NCBI GenBank assembly: GCA_965153355.1
Contig: OZ231126.1
Coordinates: 9,672,001-9,736,000 of the forward strand
Direction of reading: 5' to 3'
DNA length: 64,000 bases
From: Flaccisagitta enflata
Taxonomy: Eukaryota > Chaetognatha > Sagittoidea > Aphragmophora
In this document: positions 56,059 to 64,000 of the stretch, piece after piece
Layout: every line of letters starts with the position of its first letter
How positions within the stretch are numbered: the stretch's first letter is position 1
Translations under genes and position numbers: made by a program
The notes under the pieces: generated by a model
What the model was told of the DNA's origin: nothing
Seen by the model: only the letters and a program-made list of their open reading frames with translations
Databases searched by the model: none

Positions 56059-59000
56059 TTATTTTAAAGCGACGATCGCGAAGTTTCTGGGCGACAGATT
56101 GGGATCGAAGACGGGAACGATCCACGAATCCTCGATTCCGTTTTCGCGCAAAAACAAAAGTCGATCCAACAAAATGCAAGATTCGATGAGTGGCGCCGTC
56201 AAAAGGCGAAGCGCGTAATGGACCAAAACTCGGCGCCAGTGTGGCAACATCTCTTCAGATACGCGGCGCCGGATATGGCCGGCGTCGACATCGCGGAGTC
56301 GTGTGGAGTTGCTTTTGGCGGCGTTATTGAAGAGGACGGGTGATGATGATGTTATGACGCCATTTTCGATTTTGAAATCCAAGAGCGATGTCGGAATTCC
56401 CAATTTGGTCATGGACTCGCGAGCGTAATCCCAGAATGGCAGCGAAGTGATTCGTTTCCCTCCTGAAAGGAACGAGATTAGACATTGTATGCGATATAAT
56501 ATATCAAGATAATTCTATTAATAAGCATGAAAATCCATACTTTTGATACCTGATGATAAACTGGCCAGAAAACTACGACCCAACAGTCAACCCAGTCAAC
56601 AACATCCTACAAATATACCCCTGACTTGAGGTTTAACGAGCGAAGGATCCGCATGACGGATGAGGAACTCCAACGCGGCTCGATGGCAGTGAAGTTGTAA
56701 TGAGTGAGTGACGGAAGTGGAAGATGATTGGCGCAGCTTCTCGGCGTAATTCTCGATGGCGTGACAGGAAAGTTCTTTGGCTTCGTAGGACAAAAAGTGC
56801 CCCGGAAGCGAAGCGCAAAAGTCGCTCATTGGATAACCGGATTTCTTCGTCGGTGGATCGTTTGAAGAGAGTTGAGGTTGAGACAGTTGATGTCGCGGTT
56901 GAAGTTGTTGTTGCTGCAGTGATTCAGCAGAGTCAATTTTAGAAGAAGCTCCGGCTCTTTCTGACAGTTTCATGTAGCAGCAGGCGACGGAAACAAGTCC
57001 GACGGCGGAAGGCACTTCGGCGAAGAGACGCAACATCGCCGTCGACAGATCGCCGCAAGCGTGAAGTCCCGCCAACACAAATGCATCGTCGACGCGGGAA
57101 TCGTCACCGTCGTCAACTTCAATATTGCACTTTCTTGGTCTATCGGCAGTGGTTTTCTCCACATATCCATTGATGAGAGCATCTTTATTCACATTGTCAT
57201 GGAAACCGTTTGTCATTCCACTTACCATATTGCCGTTTTTCATGTCATTCCTAGTTTCCAAATTGTCATATTCACTCGGCTTATTGGTCATATCGCCTGC
57301 GATTTTTGCACTAATATCGTCGAGGTTTTCCTCGTGGCTATTTACAGCGATGAGATCATTTTTCAATCGATCATTTTTCAATCGACCATTTGTCGTGACA
57401 TAGGAAATTTCATCGCTCGTTCTTCGAGTTGCGGAAGGCGGTGAATCGTCGTTGTCGGCGTCATTAGATTGATGAGGACTCGTCTTTGTCGTGGTTTTCC
57501 GACTGACGACATTTTGAAATTCCTCGGAGGAGATTTGAGGATGAAGCTTCAAAGTCACGTGACGAGGAGAAGGAGAAGGAAGAGGATCAGAATGGTCGAG
57601 AGGAAGAGGATCGGAGAGATGAGGCGCAACGCGGTCGTTGAGTGGAATAGAACTAATCGAATTTGCAGGCTCATTCAAGTTTTTCTTGTTCAGTTCATCA
57701 ATGCTTACATGGTCTTTTTCCCGCTTAAGATTGTCACTTATTCCCGCCTCACGCTCGGGTTTCCGCCGAGCCGCTTGCCCATCTTTTTTCCTCTTCTTCT
57801 TGACCAATCCGTTTTCGACTTGGGCGTCGTATTGTTTGGCTCCGCATGAGAATTTCTCGTCAGCTTCGAGACAGACAACGCGCTCGCCCAAAGCGAAGCT
57901 CAAAGCGCGCGACAAATGACCTTTTCCTGCGCCGAAGTCGATCACTTCCAAGATAGGGCTGTCATTGTTATCTCTTTCACGTCTACCACCGCCACCACCA
58001 CCTCTTCCTCCTCCATCCAAGATAGCGCGTCTGCTGATATCACTTATTTGAAATTTTTCCTGATCTCCATCATAATCTTCATCATTACCACCTCCTCTAT
58101 CTCCTCCATCCCCATTTTGCTTACCACGATCCAATGCCTCTTCTTTATGTTGGCATTCCTTGTCAACAGTTTTAGTATCATCATTTCCATTCCCCAGATG
58201 TCTATCTTTTTCTAGACTAGATTTGACATCATTTACGCAATCAGTTTTGTCATCTGCTTCTTTCAAATTCTCTCCATTTAAGTTCATGGCACCATCGCCT
58301 TCTCTTTGTTTGTCACTCCTCGCCACAGTCTCCCTCAGATCATTTCCGGCATCATTCTCCTCCCTACAGCTGCGACACACTTCATGAATGAGTCGACTTA
58401 GTCTCAAGATTTCGTGTTGCTTCTTGGGTTTGACGTGTCTACGCAGCAAATGATCCAGTTCCTCTTTGTGCTGTATCACTTTTGCATCCACAGGTTGCTG
58501 CTGTTGCTGCTGCTGCGCATTCGACTGCCGCTTGTTGCTAGATGATTGCTGCGGTCGTCTTCTACGTTTACAAGTCTCCACTCCTTCCAGAAACATGGAT
58601 TCGACCTCATCATCGAGACAACTGGCTCTGGGCAGTGAGAGAGAATGACAAGCAGACCGGAAAGCGAGCAAGGAAAGGGGAAATGGATCTATTGTCGCAG
58701 AGGGTTCAGTATTTATGGTTGACTTTGACGCCTCATCAACCGTCGTCGTCGACATTTCGCCCGCAAATTTTTTATCGTTGTCATGATCCGTTATCGATGT
58801 CACAGCTGCTGCCACTTCCCTTACTGCTAATTTTGTCAGTGTTTCTGACGTTGCTGGCAAGACGAAGGGATCTTCGCAAAGAATAAACTTAGCGAGAAGC
58901 GCCGGATCCCGAATTGCATCCAGAGACTGCCGCCATGTAAGAGGCAACTTCTGCCAATGATCTTCCACGAAGAATTCCACAACGAAGGAATCTAAGAGCC

Positions 59001-59166
59001 AACGGTAAGAATCTAGAAAGAAGATGATCGACGAAAGGCGAGACTGGAGTGACGTCGTCGAGGGGACACTGGAAGAAGATGCTCTGGATGGAATACTCGG
59101 AGATCCACTGGACGGAATACTGGATGAAGGAATACATGGAGCGGACGAAGCCGCTAACGACGGCAT
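56059..59166 (-). CDS. METTL25B: METTL25B (RRNAD1) SAM-dependent methyltransferase-like protein
   Basis: Two exons, 59166-56619 (donor AGGG|GTATAT) and 56462-56059 (acceptor TTTCAG|GAGG; TAA): 983 residues against about 475 in human. Landmarks are: N-terminus WLLDSFVVEFFVEDHWQKLP and LTWRQSLDAI; VKPKKQHEILRLSRLIHEVC; the SAM motif I region VIDFGAGKGHLSRALSFALG; FVLAGLHACGDLSTAMLRLF; VACCYMKLS; GYPMSDFCASLPGH; CHAIENYAEKL; and the C-terminus LIESCILLDRLLFLRENG, FDPNLSPRNFAIVALK. The doubled length comes from two disordered insertions: residues about 195-395, before motif I, and about 440-680, between motif I and GLHACGDLS. GYPxS and the PGH block favour METTL25B over METTL25. Its substrate is not established. 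Confidence 0.92.
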
Positions 59167-60087
59167 CTTTGATGACTTTATGATTCAAGCGGTGATCGAT
59201 AAAAGTGTGTTTGCCTATATCATCTTTGGGCAAACGTCATTTTTCATCAGTAAATGAGATCGCGTGTTAATCATGGAGATAAATGGGGCCATGATTGTAT
59301 TTACTTCGATCAAAACCTTTGTCTTCGACAGCTAGAATCGAGTAGGTTCGCTTATCAAGCTGGCTGTCCAGCAGTAGCGGTGGAATTGGTGAGTAAATCA
59401 ATTTTGTCTCACAGCTCGATGGCTATTAAAACAGATGCGTGACAAAATATTTTGCTTTTTCAACAATATGCAAATGAGAGCTACATTGCTCCCGTGATGA
59501 ACATATGACGGACATCAACGGCGCCTTTTTGTTATTGTCTGGTGAAACCCGCCGGTGGAAGTAAAAAATAACAAGCATGAATGGCGAGGTGTGAATGTAG
59601 GCGATAACGTCTGTTAAACAATTATGATTCTGTGCCCAGATCTAGAGAAAATAACAAAATTGTTTAAAGTCAGAACAATGTAATTAGCTTTTAAAAGTTT
59701 TGCTTGTGTACAATGTTGGACAACAATGTCAATCACCAACGTCAATGAAAATGAACACAGTAGATTTCAACGGAGCGGAGGCTGAGAAAGAACATCATTG
59801 AACACTATTTAAACAAGTTGAATAAGTTGATGCGTGGCAATAAAATGCGGTAAGAAGACCTGCAGAAAAGGAATAGCATGACTACCTATATAACATGACT
59901 CGCTATACTAATCTCTTAAACACGAAACTAAACAACTTCAACAATTGAATTTGATCACAGTGGTTAGAGTTATGTCGAAACACGAACGTTCACGAAGCTC
60001 CCTAGCGTAGTAAAAAGTACTTCGTTCGGCTATCAGGAAATTGGACACTAAATACCAAGCGCGTGCGAGTAGTTCGGCGGCGACGTT
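59167..60087. other. intergenic spacer between SMC6 and METTL25B
   Basis: No gene or clear repeat seen. It contains the METTL25B upstream region and the SMC6 3' UTR. Confidence 0.6.
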
Positions 60088-63000
60088 TCAGCGCTCTGGA
60101 TCCGGCATCCGGAACACTTTCATATCCGTGTCATCTTTCATGTTCGACATGTCCTGAAAAATGCCAAAATGGTAAAATTAAAATAAATGAGCTGCGACAA
60201 TCGAGCTTCTCACAGCTTTAGTTTTAGGGATCATCTTAAGTCAACAACTACCACTACTCAGCTTATGTCCCCATCCCTAGGTTTACTAGTTTCTACACTC
60301 ACCAGGGGAGTGAGGAAAATGAACTGTTGTCCCTTGTGCTTCTTTGTGGTGTGGATCATCATTTCCATGGCAATCGACCGATTTACGTTGTCCATGAAAA
60401 CGTCAAATTCGTCCAAGCATCTGTCAATGAAATAATCATCAATCATCGATTATAAACAATCATTAATCAATCAATCGTGGATTATCATCGTGAATCATCA
60501 TCAATCATCGTGGACCATATTCATTAATCGTGGATTATCACCAATCAATCGTGAATTATCATCAATCAATCGTGAATTATCATCAATCATCGATCATCGG
60601 TCATCGTGGATCGTCAACATTCAACGATCATCTTGGATCGACATCATTCATCGATTATCGTCATCAAAATCGAGTGATTCACGTTGAAACAATTGCATTT
60701 GATAATAAGCAATGGTGATCGCACATTTAACCATCAACAAGTGACGCGGTATTACCATGTCGTCGCGGACAGGCATCCAACCCCTATCCATACCCGCACA
60801 ACCCCCCCCCCCACACACAAACATACACAAAATGTATTCATTGAATACTATTCAAAACTCATTTTTTCCACTTTTCGTCTTGATCATTATCAACGGACCA
60901 AGGGGCCAACGGACAGACAAAGCCTCTTATAGGTAGAGAAGATAGAGTTGCGTGTCTTAAAATGGGGGATTTTCAAGAATGAAATTATTTATGCGAGGAT
61001 AATGGCTGATGAGCCAGCAGCCGGCAGATAGCAAACAGTTAATTTAGGAAGATGAACACGATGGTTAACAACTGCAGAAAACGATCTATTCTACAGACTG
61101 AATGAAAATACAACGAGAGGAGTCTAGAGGAGTGAGCCCAATCTATAGCAGTACCCCCTACAGCCAATTCAGGAGGTGCTACATGGTCATGTAGGGTACC
61201 AATCGAAAGCTTATATCATTACAAGTGGCGCCATCGAAGGGATTTGGAAGATTCAGCTCTGTTCATGAGATTCAGCCCCTTAAAGGGTCCAAATTTGCGG
61301 TTTTGAAAAAAAGGTGAAAAAAGCTTGTTTTGAGCACTTCTATAGCCTGTATCTCAGTAAATAGGAGGAAAATGAGAAATCGCCTCGATGGCGCCACTTA
61401 CATTAACAAAAGCATTTGATTGATACCCTATTTGACCTCATATCACTTCCTATATGGGCTGTAGGGGGTACTGCTATAGATTTAGGTCACTCCTCTGGAC
61501 TCCTCTCGTATTTTCATTCAGTCTGCAGTGTAACGATTCCCCACCTAAATGGCGACTCCATAGCTTCCCAGAGTGACAAAACGAAGCAGACCGTTGAGAA
61601 GGACCTTTCCCCGCCAGAGAGTTGGCGCATGTCTCCCTGCTGAGACGCGTCGGCCTGCGGCTGCACGTGAATATCCAGAGTCCGGTTCTCGTGATCGAAT
61701 TTGAGTTGACCGCGATATTTGCGCTGCTCCAACATGCTCGCGAAAAAGGCTCGAGTACGCTTGGCTAACATATGCTTGAACTGCCTAGTTTTTTTCAGGG
61801 AAGAAATGGAATCAAATCTTAATATTTCATGTGGCTTTCTTACCTTTTTTCCCAATATCAAATAGCATTTGGCATTACATTTCTTCGTAATTATTCATAT
61901 ATTCATATTAACCCGGTTATTTTTAGTCGCGGACACGCGACTCTACAACTTGCCGTGTCGGTCGGTCCGTCCGTCCGTCCGTCCCTCCGTAACATTTTTG
62001 AATTGCGATCGGTTTTCGCATCACTGCTCCTGCCCAACCGTCCGCGACTGGATTGCCGTGTATCCGGCCTTGTTTTAGTCGCGTGCACGCGACTCGACAC
62101 CCCGCTTTGTCCGCCCGTCGGTCGGTCGGTTGGTCGGTCTGTCACTTTTTACTTTTTTTTTATCAATTTAGTCATTTAGGAGTATACTGAGTCATTTTAA
62201 GTCATTCTAAGTCATGCTAAGTCAATCTGTAAGTCTCGCACGCGACTTATAGGTGTTGGCCTTGTTTGTGACTAGCTATCTGAGACCTATCCCAAAACAG
62301 CCCGCAGGGATTCACTTACTCCATGTTATGCTCTCGGTTCCTCATGATTTTCTCAAAAACTTGTACGAAGTGAGTGAGATCGTTGACCTTCTTCTTGATG
62401 TCATCCACATGCGACTTCTTTTCCTTGTAACTACAGAACATAATGGAAATAAATTGAATCAAATTGATTGAATCGGTTCTCAACATTTCGTAAAGGTTTG
62501 ATACAAACATTGGACGTTACGGTCGCACAGTCGTTGACACCGCCACAGTCGGCCATTACATTGTAATATTTACATGTCCTCCGTACTAGCAATGTAATCA
62601 TATCCTCTCAACTTCTCTCACCTTGCCAAAACGACTTCCTTGTCCCCGTGGGTTTGTTCCTCGGAGACGATTCTCTTTTCGATTTGCACGATTTCCGATT
62701 GCAGATGTTGGGGGGTTCTTTTGGCTCTGACTCGTGGACAGACTCCAGAAGCTTTAGTCACGCGATCTTCCACCAGCGACTTTTGAGCGTCACGCTCTTT
62801 TGATCGCTTCTCAATGTCCTCCTCGAGTTGGCGCAACTTGAGCTTGTAATGGTCGATCGCAGTCTGGAAGAAGGGACAAACCAAACAAATGTAAGGACGG
62901 CATTAAACGGAAGTTACAGAACTTTAGAGCGTCCAGCTCTTGGGTACGCTTCCTGATGACTCAACCAGTCAATTTTTCCATTAGCAAAGAGTTAACTGTC

Positions 63001-64000
63001 AGCGTCATCTTTCTCCACGAACAATCTTCTCACCTGTAACTTAGGGAATTCCATGAGCAGATTATTGAGTCTCAGCGCGTCGGTTTCGCTGTTGGTGACG
63101 AGCGCGAACAAGTCCGCCTGCACAGCCTCAAATTCCGACTTGGCCTTTTGAACCCTATAATGATGATAATACAAAGCATGCAAATTTAATGACCACATCT
63201 GGCACATCTGACAGAATGACAAGGCATTGCAAAACAACAAAAGAGATACACTCTTTTTTTTATAAGAACGTCATTTTTTTTTTCGAAGGCTTCATGTTCT
63301 CATTTTCAAGGTCAAATGAAGCCTTCAACGTTCTTAGAGTTCTTAGAGTTCTTTATTTCAAATACTATATAAACTATAGGAAACCTAATAATGTACTATA
63401 TCTCAATCATAATAAACATATTTTTATTAAATACTATTAAAACAAATACTAATCATTAAAGTTTAAGGATATTTTCATGATATTTATTCAAAAATTATAA
63501 AGTATCATCTTGATTATACTAAAATTCAAGTGTTTTCTTAACATTCTTTAAATACTATCGTAAGTAAAATTTTTTTCAAGATTTGAAGCCTTCATGTTCT
63601 TAAGACGTTCTTAATTATGGGGCCATTTGAAGCCTTGATGTTTTTTAAACTAGGTTCTTAAAAAAAAAAGTGTAGTAGGATTACCAAACAGACAGAAGAG
63701 CAACGCAAAGAGTAAACGAAGAAATGAACAAAGAGGAACGAACACACGAACGAACGAACAAAGATAAGAGCGAACAAAGGAACAAAGAAAAGAACAAATG
63801 AAACAAGAAAAGAACGGACAAATCAATTGCCACAAAGAGTATGAAGGACCAGGCGAAAAGCATGCAATGTATGTCACGCACCGCGTATCGATTTCCGTGA
63901 GCGCGGTTTTACCCTCCTCCACCGCTTCCTTCTTATCCCTGATATCATTCTTGTGATGATCGAGATCTTCTCGCAGAGTCGTGACGTCGATAGGCATTGG
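60088..64000 (-). CDS. SMC6: SMC6, C-terminal half (seven exons, 5' part outside window)
   Basis: Exons in transcription order are 64000-63882 (continues right), 63154-63034, 62863-62622, 62430-62320, 61784-61545, 60420-60303 and 60153-60088 (TGA). All are GT-AG with matching phases. The first exons are coiled coil (LREDLDHHKNDIRDKKEAVE; LKLRQLEEDIEKRSKERDAQ; EQTHGDKEVVLA). The head domain follows: YRGQLKFDHENRTLDIHVQP, the ABC signature LSGGERSFSTVCFVLSLWEA, Walker B/D-loop CLDEFDVFMDNVNRSIAMEM, FIFLTP, and the end MKVFRMPDPER. SMC6 pairs with SMC5 in the SMC5/6 complex for recombinational repair and chromosome maintenance. ATPase residues visible here are intact. Its introns carry a fold-back element and small palindromes. 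Confidence 0.94.
61094..61525. mobile_element. fold-back MITE in SMC6 intron
   Basis: CAGACTGAATGAAAATAC at 61094 returns inverted at 61525, with further inverted matches inward (GAGAGGAGTC, CTATAGCAGTACCCCCTACA, GATGGCGCCACTT). The CAG...CTG ends look hAT-like, but I find no matching 8-bp flanks. Confidence 0.75.
61915..62250. repeat. GTCGCG palindromes with (CCGT)n in SMC6 intron
   Basis: Two copies of a unit with a short palindrome (AGTCGCGGACACGCGACT at 61926; AGTCGCGTGCACGCGACT at 62076), each followed by TCGGTCGGTCCGTCCG-type repeats; a third partial palindrome lies near 62236. A degenerate relative may lie in F-box copy 2 intron 2 near 52000-52180. Confidence 0.7.

Noticed and set aside
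1-64000. tRNA, rRNA and other structured RNA genes
   Set aside because: Read for cloverleaf-like or rRNA sequence on both strands by eye and saw none that I could support; a tRNAscan-SE and Infernal run would settle it.

Overview
This is nuclear DNA from an animal, most likely a repeat-rich invertebrate. The evidence is multi-exon genes with consensus GT-AG introns, clear orthologues of the centriolar protein CEP76, of ANKRD13C, METTL25B (RRNAD1) and SMC6, a (TTAGGG)n-like tract, and many eukaryotic transposons. The sequence alone does not let me name a phylum. Every host gene I can support lies on the minus strand, so the list below runs from right to left.

Host genes: SMC6 (3' half, 60088 to beyond 64000); METTL25B (56059-59166); an F-box/leucine-rich gene, copy 2 (50575-53518, with a possible broken 5' part up to 54280); a decayed METTL25B tail (about 50243-50400); the paralogous F-box copy 1, now a pseudogene scattered over 30223-49914; CEP76 (5043-29996, eight exons, intron 1 about 18.6 kb); and the 5' part of ANKRD13C (676-4147, running off the left edge). 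The two F-box copies and the METTL25B tail look like a tandem segmental duplication.

Mobile DNA: CEP76 intron 1 is a nest. A HINE/Helentron-like element with an 18-bp minisatellite (copy A, 10674-29072) holds a 0.67-kb inverted-repeat element (10855-11524) and a young 16.75-kb Ty3/gypsy-type LTR retrotransposon (12291-29040, 484-bp LTRs with 3 differences, target duplication ATAG). The retrotransposon's first ORF is itself broken by a 1,464-bp nearly perfect palindrome with an 8-bp target duplication. Beyond Gag and Pol, the retrotransposon has a 1,081-codon ORF with an apparent DEDDy (RNase D/WRN/Mut-7-like) exonuclease domain, a small basic ORF joined to it by an ATGA overlap, and good splice sites for a subgenomic mRNA.

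F-box copy 1 is cut by a 14.7-kb Helentron-like element (32140-46857). That element encodes an SGNH-hydrolase-like plus zinc-finger protein, an Ulp1/C48-like region without the expected cysteine, and a Rep(HUH)-PIF1 helicase-EEP nuclease protein. The same F-box copy also carries a hAT-like palindrome (30704-31450), a TA-flanked element (47599-48203) and a private intron with inverted-repeat ends (47033-47445). F-box copy 2 has its own private intron with inverted-repeat ends (53006-53202). This pair of paralogue-specific, TIR-bearing introns, together with the exonuclease-carrying retrotransposon, are the main novelties of the window.
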